Source: Antitrichia curtipendula | Taxonomy: Eukaryota > Streptophyta > Bryopsida > Hypnales > Leucodontaceae | Assembly: GCA_951230915.1 (NCBI GenBank) | Contig: OX579638.1 | Location: 248,001-312,000 of the forward strand | DNA: 64,000 nucleotides | Direction: 5' to 3' | Shown: positions 53,809 to 64,000 of the stretch, in pieces | Numbering within the stretch: position 1 is the first letter of the stretch | Layout of the letters: each line of letters begins with the position of its first letter | The notes under the pieces: generated by a model | Seen by the model: only the letters and a program-made list of their open reading frames with translations | Told to the model about the DNA's origin: nothing | The model's database searches: none | Made by a program: the position numbers and the translations under genes

Positions 53809-56800
53809 TATCGCAACACGATTTTTGATTTTTTTTTATCTTAGTATGATTTACATATTAAAACCGGAGAAGAAGTATCCGGATCCATGCAAGAAGGGAA
53901 GAAAAGAATAGAATGAAATTGATTATGAAGATAATCAGTGCAGATCCGGAATAAAAGAATAGGAGCGGAATCCAGAACTAAATCCGGTCCAGGTCTATCG
54001 ACCGACTGTTCAGGAACCGGACCGCGGAAATCGGAAAAGAAAGTAATCATTACTAATTTCTAGAACAAAAGTAGAGACTAGGGTTTCCAGGTCCCCATTT
54101 GCATCTGAGAGCCCCAGCATTCTCCTGCGCTCTCAGTCGTTTGCAATCTTCAGGTATTAGTGTGTACGCTCGCTGTGATCAAGCACTGGAAGATTAGATT
54201 AGTACGCACTTAGATTAAGGTAATCACGCGCGCCTAATCGTGATTAGCAGGGAGGAGTTAGGCGCAATTAGGAGAGAGATTGTGTGAGTTTGGTGCAGGT
54301 GCTTAGTCGGTTGAGACCGACGAGAGACTGTGAGGAACGGGACGTGCAGCCAGGAGAGACGTGAGGTAGAAAATCGAGAAAGGGAGAGAAAGATTGGCCG
54401 GATGCCTGTAATTAAGCGGCCCAAATCACTTGGCCAAACGAGCGCACCTAGGACGGAGATTAAACTTAGAAGGGTGGCGCCGTCAGAACTGCCCACGGAT
54501 AGGGAGAGAACCAACCTCATAGACGATCTCATGACTATGGGTTGTGTGGGGTTTACCGAAAACCTTGGGGTTTCCGTAACGAAGCAATGGTTAGGGAACT
54601 CATCGATGGAGCCCCTAACCAGTTTGACAAGACGATACGTCCAGTTCCGCCCATGTGGACGGAAGAAATCTGGCGGACCGTCTATGATTTTAAGACGGGA
54701 GGGTCCACCTTAGCGAAGTCAAAGGACGAATTCGTGAGAGGGAAGTTTAAGGGCCAGGCGAACCCTAAGGACGGATTTGCTGTGACAGACTGCATCAATG
54801 CTCGTCACAAAGTGTTGTTAGAGTTTCTGCTTCCCATCTTGAATCCGGATAAGCCCACCCGGATGACAGCAGCACTAGGGAACACCATTTTTGGGGCCCT
54901 CAGTCAGGAGCGGAAAGTAGACTGGGGAAAATTGATATGGGGGATGGTGAACCAGATGATAGCAAATCTGGGGAAATCTAGGGGAACCCCACTATGTCCT
55001 TTTCTGTTTCACCTGTACCGGAAACAGATGCTCCTGACGGTAGATGAGAGTAGTGAGTGGAGAGCGCAATTAGCTCTCATGAAGCACGGAGAGTCTGAGG
55101 ATGAGAACTCAGAAACGGAGGATGACAGTCTGAGTCCGGACGACGCGGGTCTCGAGTCCAATAAGCGGAATTGGACCGAGGAGGAGAAAGAAGAGGAGGA
55201 CGTCCCTTTGAACCGGAAGAGGATCAAACATACGGTCGGGAATAGGGGGTCGCCTCCGACACCAAGTAAGGACAAGGGATCGGCATCGGAAATAGTATAG
55301 GAGCCGGTTGTCACAGAGAAGGTGGAACCCAGCAAGGGAAAGGGTCAAGGGTTCCTGACAGATTTAGGAGGACTCTGTAATGACTTAATCCGGATTCTCA
55401 GTATAGCGAAAGCGGACTGGGAAATGAAGACCATCACGCTAAAGAAGATAGCGGAGTTGGTAGGGGGGAAGTCGGACAGCTCGTTGCCGGAAACGGTAGC
55501 GAACTGTATCAGTAATCCGGATGTAATCCGGGAGTTAGAGGAGCGGATCCTCCGGCAGAATATTAATCTACGGGAGATGGATGAGCTGGCAATCCGGTTG
55601 AGGAAGGATATCCAAATCCTGAAGAGGGATAGGGAGGCCAGCCAAGAGGAGGTGAAAGCTGCCCGGTCGTTACAGGAGGACACCAAGACAGCCATGGAGC
55701 GAATGACCCTTGTAGTAGGAGTATTCGGAGATGCTATGGCGAAGGCCAAACTGTTTGACGAGGACGTGCATAAGGACAAGAAGATATCCGGAACACGGGT
55801 AGCACGGATGCTCGCGGACTTTGCCAGCGAGATGGAGGCTTCCATGCGGGATTTCAGGGAGTCTGCCAATAAGATCGAGGAGGGGAGCCGGAGATTGTAG
55901 GCAGAGGGACCCATCACACTGTCAGGAATTTCAATTCCGGATCAGTTTGATGATGTGGAGATCCTGGATGGGAAGTTTGAGACTCCGGTCTCAAATCAGA
56001 AGAAACCCAGGCCTCAAGCTTCAGGAACTCCTGGGGACAAGACTTCACCAAAAGAGCCAGAGCGTGTTCCGGAAGGAGGAGACAAAAGCAAGAACTTGGA
56101 AGACATCTCTGGGCGTAACACGCCAGATAGTGGTGGACCAGTATAGTAATTAGGTAGATAAGCTGTATAGATTAGGATAATTTTTGTTAGGTCAGGACTT
56201 AACCCGAGGAATCCGGGAAGATTAGATCCGAAAATCTTGGCTAAAGTAGAGCCGGATTTTCTGGGATCTCCTTTTGTGAACTAAATTTTTGTGTATATAA
56301 TCAAGTCTCTCAACTGAGGCCAGGAGTTGTTCCTTTGCATATTCTGTGTACTTGCATTTTCTATTGTTTTGTTGCCTTCCCAAAGATTGGCCGGGTGAGT
56401 GAGTAAGAGATTGTATGCAGGTGACCGGATTTGGAGAAGGATTGCTCCCTTTGGCATGCTTTCTTTCTGATTTCAAGTGTATGAGAACAGGTTGTAAGAG
56501 CTGGAAGTGAGTCATTGCACCTCAGCAGATCTAGAGTCCATTATTCCGGATGAAATAACCAGTGTTAGGCTAGGCAGGAAAGAGAGGAACTTTTGACTGT
56601 GCTAGAAGTTACCGGATGAGAAATCTGGTTTAGCATCCGACCACTTGAGAGGTTTCATTATCTGAATAAGTAAACGGAAGGGTTCTAGATTCTGCTGGTA
56701 CGGGCGGACGCACTTGTAGTCACCTTAGATCCGCACGGGATTGAGGAAATTGCTGAGGTCGTTGTAATTGAAGAGAATCGTACGGGGGGTTTCCGTGTGA

Positions 56801-57335
56801 CCTGCGGTCTGGGTTTATCCCTAGGATCGTTGTGGGAAATCAAACCGGATTCTGGTTAGAATAGAAGTTTAGAATAGAAAAGTGACTCTTCCGCCACTAT
56901 AGGACCGAAAGGTGTGGTGGGCCTACCACACTCAAAAGCAAAAGGCAGATCCCTCTGATGAGCCAATGGAGGTTAAACTAAACCAGAAGAAGGTAACTAG
57001 TGGATCATAGGTGGACGGAAGTGTCTGCCATAGTAAGTAAACCAGGAAGGAGGTATCCGGTTCTGGTGGTGATTGTGGGTTTTGATAATATAAAAACCGG
57101 ATAGAATTCAGAGTCAGAAAGTAGAAATATCCGATCTAAAGAAGAAACGGCTTCTCCGGTTAAAGAAGAGAACCGGAAGGGAAAAGGTTCATATTGATTT
57201 CTACTCCCCAAATTGTCTAGCAGGGCTAAACACTTCACAGAATCTCATGGGTTCGATCTTTAGAGTCACTTTGTTATGCTTTAAAGTGGTTTTTGTGAGC
57301 ATAATAGGGAATTTCACTTATCCTATGCTGCGACA
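53809..57335 (+). mobile_element. TG...CA element copy D (3527 bp), divergent
   Basis: Starts TATCGCAA (one change from TGTCGCAA) and ends ATGCTGCGACA, with a perfect 5-bp duplication ACTAC (53804-53808 and 57336-57340). Sequence is clearly diverged from A-C, but order and key blocks are kept: ORF, TATATAA at 56294-56300, non-coding block at 56756-56805 and terminal block at 57232-57335. It defines a second, older subfamily. The ORF is broken. Confidence 0.88.
54402..56146 (+). pseudogene. Gag-like ORF of copy D, frameshift and two TAGs
   Basis: ATG 54402 reads MPVIKRPKSLGQTSAPRTEI and parallels copy C up to LMTMGCVGF. It then shifts frame near 54560 and resumes as KPWGFRNEAMVRELIDGAPNQFDKTI. 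In-frame TAG codons at 55298-55300 and 55898-55900 interrupt it before the end at TAG 56144-56146. Conserved with copy C: ALGNTIFGALSQERKVDW (C has LANTIFGALCGDRNTNW), the acidic stretch, KADWEMKTITLKKIAELVG, the coiled coil, AKLFDEDVHKDKKISGTRVARML. Dead in sequence unless TAG is read. Confidence 0.8.
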
Positions 57336-57340
57336 ACTAC

Positions 57341-57926
57341 ATACAAACTATCAATCAATAATACAAGTGATATTCAACTACTACGACAACAAGAAAGAGT
57401 GGGTCTTGTAGAACTGATCGTCACTTATATGCGCTACCAGCCTCAAACCCTAAAGCCTGCAAGAGGACATTGTAGAGTGGGTTGGTCATAGGCGGCGCCA
57501 TTACAAGCTGACAGCCATGACAGCGGACAGATTCTTTAATGCGCCGTGAATTCTTAAGATCTTTCGGTGGCTTATTTGAACAGTACACTGACAATAACCT
57601 TTTCCTATTGGCCGAAATCAAATTTTAGAATGCATTGTCATTTAGATGGGTGCGCCACTATATTAAATGCACACACTTGGAATGTGTCTGACACAGCCGT
57701 CTTACACACTTAATACTTTCCAAAACGGCAATGCTAATAGTATGCTTGATAGGTGGTCTACCAACTATCATTTTGATTGAATCTTAATATTCATCCACTT
57801 GCTTCCATTCTGTGATCTCCTCCTCAAAAGACGCAAAGAATACCATGGAAGCTCAAGTACTTCAAACCTGCTATGTCCTTTAACCCATGAAAAGAATCTA
57901 CGTCTTCCACTTGCATTGTTCTCTCA
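57341..57926. other. No gene seen
   Basis: About 590 bp between copy D and the MULE-like gene. A minus-strand ORF at 57421-57621 (VRCHGCQLVMAPPM) looks only weakly protein-like and is not called. This interval should hold the MULE-like gene promoter. Confidence 0.4.
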
Positions 57927-60104
57927 ATGTGCATAGTTTGTCTCATGGCTACCATTCGCGTAGATGGTCATGACGTACCACTTGTGTTTCCAGTAGATGA
58001 GGGAGGACGTGCAAGAATACAAAGCCATCTTCTTCACGTCCGCTTTAGATTTGTGGAGTCCTCTATATACGTCGAAGAAGAAAGGAAGTCAATATCAGGA
58101 GAAGTGCACCAGTCCATTCCCGTAGTGAAGTCATTAGAGGAAGAAGGGCATTGCTGGTACCTTGCATCTGGAAACTACAGAGCTTACGGGCTACCTTTGT
58201 CCATGTTAGCTGCTTCCACCGAGATTCTAAGTTGCCAATCAGATAATTCCACAGTGGATATGCCATACATCACTCACGCGATATTACCTAGTCCACCACG
58301 TGAAGTGTTTCCAGTCCTTCTGAACAGTGCAGTTCTCCGAGCAGTGAAGGTTGAGAAATAGGATCCAATTATAGAATTGTCTAGTGATTCGGAAGGAGAG
58401 TCTCCTCACATAGCAACCATGAAGCAAACATGCTCTGTGAAAGAGGCATCGAATCAAATCGGTCTAACAAACTTAGTATCCACCACCCCTTTGAATAGTC
58501 CAGCGCAATCTTTGTTGTCTCGTCCTCCGTTGCATCCAAATATAGTCGATCGAGTGAGCATAATGGAGTGTTTGAGGAGACTGTCTACTATGCATCGATC
58601 TCGGAACGAATTGTCTACAAAGGACTTGAACGCTATGCCGCAACATCACGTACAGTTTCTCCCAGCAGAATTCAATGGGGATGTCATCTTCGAGCTGCCT
58701 CCATGTCGATCATCGTCGTCCTCGTCGGCAGCCAGGAACTTGGAAGGAATGGACAAGCGGTACGATGGGCACCCGTGGTGCAAGTTGGTGACAACAAACA
58801 TACACAACTCTGACAACTTGAAAATTCGTAAGTCATACTGTGTTGGTCATCTGGTTTGTGAAAATGTAGATTGTGATTATTTGAAGAGAGCTTCTAAATG
58901 CAACAAAACAGAGTGGACTGGTTCCACAACCTTCCCTTTTGTAGTAGGGGACAATCCTCCCAAAGATTGTACTTTAGTTTGTAAGATATGCAGGAAATCA
59001 CCTACATGTCTAAATACATGCGACAGTAGGATGTACTACTGCTATAGTGAGAACCCAAAAATGAGTAGGGCCGCGATTCACTTTGGAGAGCATACTCACC
59101 CTGTAGCGAAAGGCATGTATAGAGATTCTGCAGAAAAGATTTGCGGGCTCATTGCAGAGCAGGTGGCAAAGACACCGACGGCCACAAACTCCGCAATTGC
59201 TCTCTCTGCTAGCAAAGAGTTCCTCACGAATTATCTATTTCACAACGGAGATGGAAAGAAGGAAATGTTGAAGGGGGAAGAACTAGAAGAGGTTATGGAT
59301 CGATACCAATATTTGAGCAGTCCAAATATACGAAATGTAATATCGTCATTTCGCTCAAACAATCGGGGAGGTGTCATAGACAACATTATGACTATGAAAA
59401 AAGAGTCAAGGTTTGAATACATTCACGATAGCGTTTTTCCTGGCCAAGGGAAGGAGAAGGTGTACGTTTTTAAGATGCTCACCGAAGGACCTGGAAGTGG
59501 AGTGGACCTCGTGAGGCGCATGCAACTTGGAGGAAATCTGCAGAATGCGTGGATGATGTTTGACCACGTAAAACGTGTAAAGGAGTGGACGACAATGGCT
59601 TGCCACGTGTACGATTCACAGTACAAGAAGGTGATGACCATTTCAACATGCGACATGCAATCCGAAGATACTGAGATTTAGGTGCAATTTTGGAGGTGCT
59701 TGAATGTTGTCATGTCACGACACGGAGTAGATCACCCAAACTTCAAGGGATTTGTGGCAGATAGTGCTATGGCCAATTGGAATGCTGTCCGTATTGTCTA
59801 TGGATCTGGTTCAGCCAATGACAAAATGGAGAATCGTGAGAGGACGTGTTTGTTACATTGGAGTTCTTCTCTTCAAAAACATACTCAGAAGCACATCAAG
59901 GAAGCCTTCCAGCAGTAGCATAATACCCTATGTAAGCAGTACAAAGATGCAAAGAGTATGGAAGAGGCAGAGACACGTTACCTTGCGATTAGGTCGTGGT
60001 GGTTATCATCTGGAGCTGCCACTGAAGATGCACTTCATCACTTGGAGCATTGGCTTGCATTTTGGCATTTTAGATACCGGCAATGGGGAGGATTCATGCA
60101 AATG

Positions 60105-60627
60105 GTAAGTCCACCTTCCACACTGGAATTGAATTTCTACTTTTCATTTTATTATTTCCATTTTCTGTACGCGAAATAGGTTTATTTATAAGTGTTTTAG
60201 GGTATGCATGTGTGAGTTCAAAGTGTAGATTTGTCAATGGCCATCATTGATTAATTTTTTTTTTTTTTTTTGGATGAGCAGGGGACCCAAAACGCGGGTT
60301 CTTGCAGGACGTCCACATATTAGTGTCGGATCCGACACTAATATTTGGGCGACCTCCAAGTACTCCCGTTTTGGGTCCCTCACTCAAAAAATAGATTTAA
60401 AAGATGACATTGAAAATTGGTTTGTTGTTCTTTGAGGAGTGAAATTGGTTAGTGCTTGCAATGTTCCTTTAAAGAGGAAGAATATATAAACCCATACATC
60501 AATTTATAGCATTCAATGGGTCTTCCTTTCATTTAAGCTATATAAATATTTCAATTCACAATGGTTTTGAGTTGTGATGTATAGATTGATAGTAGTGAAG
60601 TAATATTTGGTGGGAATGGCTATGTAG
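60105..60627 (+). other. Intron of MULE-like gene
   Basis: Donor ATG|GTAAGT and acceptor TATGTAG|GAT. Contains a T18 tract and hairpin P5. Phase 0. Confidence 0.7.
60282..60379. repeat. Palindromic hairpin element P5
   Basis: 98 bp. Perfect 28-bp palindrome at 60317-60344 around TGTCGGATCCGACA. Outer arms GGGACCCAAAACG and CGTTTTGGGTCCC pair. Located in the MULE-like gene intron right after a poly-T tract. Confidence 0.9.
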
Positions 60628-62016
60628 GATTTGAATTTGGAGGAGCTGGCAGACATGCCATCGTGCAACTTGTTGGAAACAATTCATAATAAGTGGCTTC
60701 AAATGTCTGGCAATAGAGGCAACAATTTGTTTGATGCCACTTGTGATGACAGTATCCGTGCATGGACACAAATGACAAACTACCGTGCTTACTTAAAAGG
60801 ACATACATGTGGATCTGGTCCATCCAAGGGGGAGTTGAAGTTGAGAGCTGCAAGACGAAGCGGTGACCCAAAGAAAATGGCAGAAGCACTGAACACATTA
60901 CCAGGAACGGAGGGTGTTGGAACTCGCATACCGCATTTGGAAGGAGAAGAGATCTTTGGGAGCACAAAGAGGAAATTGGACGTTCCAATTGGCGATGAAG
61001 GGGATTCACATCAACCTGACAAAGTCAATTTTTCTCAACCTCGTGTTCGAACAAGGTCCACTACAGCTTCTTTGAAGACATCCGAGGGCCAAGGAAAGCA
61101 AACAGAGGTGCAACCAGATCGGCATGTTACGATTGCATTTGAAAGCGACTGCGATACTTCAAAGTGGCACATTGCAAGGATTAGCCACAAATCAAATGCA
61201 AAATGTCAAGCTCAACAGCGAGCATCCAACATCAACTGCATTGCCAAAATTGCAAGAGGACAGAAGGGAACCCCTGCTCCCACTTATCGTGGGAGAAAGG
61301 AAGATTACGGGACTAAGCGAGAGGTAGTGGCGGACTTCTGGTTCTGTTGGGATGACATTGAACGATGTGTGAAAGGTACAAAGCGCAAGTATGTTATAGA
61401 TAGGCCTGAGGTGCCAGAGATTTGGCCTGTCTTGACGGGGACCAACCTCAACCGAGAAGAGACATTGTATCTACAACATGCTGGCTTTCGTCTCCAAGAG
61501 CGCCCTACATTGTCGCCACGACGGTTGTTCAACATGTCAAATATATTCAAGAGTGTCTTATATGATCAACCCCCGCCAAAAGATGCAGGTATATATCCAA
61601 CGGTTAGAAACAACCGAACCATACGGCAAAATGCAAATGCACCAACTATAGAGCAGCGGAACAAGTGGGAAAGTGCTGGGAACGTTAGAGGGCACATTTT
61701 GGGAGTGACGTTGCTTCCTTTTCCGGGCCTAGGTGCAATAGTGTCTTTGGAGACCGGGGCAGACACAAACAAAAATGTGTATAGAATTACACTAGGTATG
61801 TACCCCTCATGCACATGCCCGGACTTTGTTCAAATGTCTGTTTCTGCTATTGGAGGACATCAGGCATACGTGAATTGTAAGCACTTATTCTACCTGTACC
61901 GATACTTCTACAAGATGGACATCCATGATGACCAATTCATTCATGCACCCAGTTACAACTTCAATGAGTTGAAGCTTCTATTACTTCGAGTAGGAATCAT
62001 CACTGCTGTAGAATAG

Positions 62017-62658
62017 GAGGAGCTAATTCTTCTATGTACTTCATTCGTATTGTATTAATAACCCATATTTAACTAATTATGGACAATTACGCGAAATATG
62101 GACAAATTCATAGTTCAGCATGACCTTAAAAAAGAGAAGAACCTGATGAAAATGATGCAAAAGTGTCGGCTGCCCACCCACACATTGATCAGGTGAAGTG
62201 CTTGTGTTTAGGACTTGGGTTCATGAAGGACAACTTGCTCCAAAAATGGATTAGAATAAGTAAAACAATTTGTCTGCAAACGTGACATCTTGATTGGAGA
62301 AGAGATACCTATAACCGTGAACCCAAAACCGAGGCGGATCCCTCGACTCGACTTCCTTTGATATCCAAATCCTAACCAGAAGACAGGCCCCTTAATTTGT
62401 ATAGGCTGGCAGCCGACAAGGAAGTCCATAGTAACGTGTGCAAACATACTAGTGAATCTGAAAGAGAATAGTGAGAATTCCGTAAGCGCAGTAAAGAGAA
62501 GCAGATGGAAAATAGTCTCCAGAGGAGCATCATTTAAATAAGAACCACAGAAGTACAAATCCGATGTACGTCCCAGTGAATGGAAGCAGACAACCGTCGA
62601 CAACAACTCTTAAACCCGTCTCTAAGACAGCGCTTCTACAAAATGGTAACCGTGTTGG
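62017..62658. other. No gene seen
   Basis: 3' flank of the MULE-like gene. One isolated GGCTGGCAGCCGACA word (about 62404) relates it to the repeat that follows. Confidence 0.4.
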
Positions 62659-62950
62659 CCGGCAGCCGATATATATATGGTAGAAAACAACCGCACCCGA
62701 GTCCTGTATCCCCGCAGCTGAGTACTTGTGTAAATACTACAAAACAAAAAGTATTCTATCGGCTGGCAGCCGGCACCAGCACCCAAGTCCTATTTTCGAT
62801 CAATAAAGCAGTAGTGCAAGACCTCATTAACATAAAGAACTCTATCGGCTGGCAGCCGACACCATCCTCAGAGTCCCTTATTCGGATCAGCTGAGCAGTG
62901 GTGTAAAACCTCTGAAACATACAGTACCCTGTCAGCTGGCGGCCGACACA
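62659..62950. repeat. Tandem repeat with CGGCTGGCAGCCG core
   Basis: Four cores at about 62659, 62761, 62848 and 62935 (spacing 102, 87, 87 bp), each a near-perfect short palindrome, separated by related spacers (GAGTCC, GCAGTNGTG, AAGACCTC or AAAACCTC). Non-coding. Confidence 0.8.
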
Positions 62951-62971
62951 AGCCAGAAACTACTCCAGGCC

Positions 62972-64000
62972 TTAATCATCTCCTTCATCGTCTGCATCTC
63001 TGTCCATAGCTGCGCCCGCGGCCTCCAGATTCGCAATCGCAGCAGCAACCGAGGCCTCCGGTATCACATGAGACAGAGGAGGTCCTCTCTTTGCATGCGA
63101 GGGCATTCTGTGTGAGTACAGGACAATGTTAACATGAACCACCTGCGGAAGACGAAGTTCCTTCTGCCATCTTCGGGTCCAGCACTCTCTCGCGACCAGC
63201 GCCTTCCCCTCCTTCTTGGATTTCATCGGAGTCCACCATTCAATTTTGAAATTTCCGTAGGATGGCCCTGGAGTCATGACCACACACTCCAGGACCCGCC
63301 CTAGCCAAACAGGAAGGTAGTTGTTGTGACATGGACGACAAAGAACAAAGTCGCCTAGCAGGACATCCCTGAAGGGATTAAACGTCAATCTGGGCCTGTC
63401 CTTGGCAGGTCCACAGTATGGAGAGGGCTCTGCTTCGTCCTCCGGAGTGATGTCCAGTGGATTATTTGTGTCCACCCCGTCATCCTGAAATGCAGGTCCG
63501 TGATCCCTTGTCTAGTCTGAGAGTGGCCATAATCCCTCCCGGAGCAATGTTGGTGATAAAGGGAGCGGCGCATTAATCTCCGAGTGAATTCTTTCCCAGT
63601 AAGCCAGAATACCTGCCATTTCCTCTGCGTATCTCTTGTTTCTGGCCATTCCCATTTTCCAGAATTCTATGTACTTTGCTATTCCGTTTTTGATGAAGCT
63701 CTGTTTCTCAGAGCATTCGCTAGCCCTGGCCACTTCCTTGTCTGCATTTCTCTTCTTATGATTAATCTCGACCTTCCCCCAGAGTGCCTTGAATGGAACA
63801 GGTAGTGGGTCCCCCTGCGGAATTTTGGGATTCCCATCATCGTTTGCTGTCCACATTTTGACGGGGGGCCCCGAAGGAAGCCACGAAGCATCCGTGGTCC
63901 TCTTCTTGTATCTCATGAGCGGCCACCCTCGGTCCTCTCCCGCCTCCTCGACGTAGAACTTGAAGAGGTGTTTATCCCCAAGCCCGACGATCTTGTTGAC
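62972..64000 (-). pseudogene. C-terminal part of unknown element protein, one TAG
   Basis: Minus-strand frame open from the window edge (VNKIVGLGDKHLFKFYVEE) to a stop at 62972, interrupted once by TAG at 63512-63514, after which the same frame goes on (TRDHGPAFQDDG). Upstream part: SGPPVKMWTANDDGNPKIP and a Lys/Arg-rich helical stretch. Downstream part: LLGDFVLCRPCHNNYLPVWLGRV, YGNFKIEWWTPMKSKKEGK and ECWTRRWQKELR, then an acidic end. The D-F-V-L-x-R-P...W-L-G-R...WW-P pattern resembles the C-terminal block of the transposase at 17886-18348 (GDNVAVRSPLQEEPYWLMLV), so it may be the tail of a related transposase. Function not established. Confidence 0.55.

Larger units (their letters stand above)
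57945..62016 (+). pseudogene. MULE-like transposase with SWIM finger, three in-frame TAGs
   Basis: Exon 1 57945-60104 and exon 2 60628-62016 join in phase 0 to 1183 codons (ATG 57927 is an alternative start). TAG codons at 58359, 59679 and 59916 are the only interruptions in exon 1. Visible: VDGHDVPLVFPVDEGGR; a Cys-rich stretch (HLVCENVDCDY, CKICRKSPTCLNTC) with HFGEHTHP; STCDMQSEDTE and then GFVADSAMANWNAVRIVYG. The aspartates of the last two are my candidates for catalytic residues. Next come an HHLEHWLAFWHFRYRQWGG block and, in exon 2, a C-terminal SWIM-type finger: CTCPDF, then NCKHLFYLY (CxC...CxH). SWIM fingers are typical of Mutator-like transposases. The 523-bp intron holds hairpin P5. 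Confidence 0.75.

Noticed and set aside
53809..57335. Alternative nuclear code with TAG as glutamine
   Set aside because: Several ORFs (copies A, B, C, the RING region, the MULE-like gene) still end at TAG in places where homologous copies all end, and sister copy C has CAG where B has TAG. Decay of CAG at CHG sites explains this better. Kept only as a test.
62659..62950. CRISPR array
   Set aside because: Repeats are only about 13 bp, spacing is irregular, spacers are related to each other and the context is eukaryotic.

Overview
The window looks like nuclear DNA of a land plant or close relative, most likely a non-seed plant. The reasons are a CCCTAAA (TTTAGGG) telomere-type tract at 1003-1034, GT-AG introns throughout, a plant-type SUVR-like SET fragment, a Ty3/gypsy integrase end, and MULE-like, CACTA-like and other DDE transposase genes. 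The species is a guess. I see no housekeeping gene: nearly every coding stretch is mobile-element derived, and many are broken.

Layout. 1-1.7 kb: a roughly 380-480 bp module present twice around the telomere-type tract. 2.7-4.2 kb: tail of a minus-strand gypsy element with an extra ORF after pol. 4.2-10.6 kb: two nested copies (A interrupted by B) of a family of about 3.4 kb with TG...CA ends and 5-bp target duplications, carrying one gag-like ORF; copy C (31.9-35.3 kb, intact ORF) and copy D (53.8-57.3 kb, divergent) are further members. 10.7-12.8 kb: a recombinase-like/RecQ-helicase gene split by a frameshift. 12.77-27.12 kb: a candidate 14.35 kb DNA transposon with about 35-bp terminal inverted repeats, a plus-strand transposase and a convergent minus-strand coiled-coil/RING-H2 gene; the two genes carry the same minisatellite-bearing intron in opposite orientations. 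27.1-36.8 kb: a SUVR-like SET fragment, a highly acidic ORF and a second RING-H2 gene with copy C in its intron. 37-44 kb: AT-rich and gene-poor, with a higher-order hairpin satellite at 39.9-40.5 kb. 44.4-51.7 kb: a minus-strand multi-exon gene with a ParB-like DGNHR motif, ending in CACTA (TNP2-like) N-terminal sequence. 57.9-62.0 kb: a MULE-like transposase with a SWIM finger, with three in-frame TAG codons. 62.97-64 kb: a partial minus-strand gene running off the window.

Three points deserve attention. (1) A family of hairpin elements of about 100 bp centred on TGTCGGATCCGACA, whose arms differ between copies but stay self-complementary within each copy (46.0, 49.1, 49.9, 51.1 and 60.3 kb). 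(2) The solo-LTR-like elements that carry an ORF upstream of their internal promoter. (3) The 14.35 kb transposase plus RING-H2 element with a shared intron. Long ORFs here are mostly interrupted by TAG rather than TAA or TGA. This fits CAG to TAG decay at methylated CHG sites, though recoding cannot be excluded from sequence alone.

Exon boundaries were placed by eye from GT/AG sites and reading frame. No alignment or database search was run.
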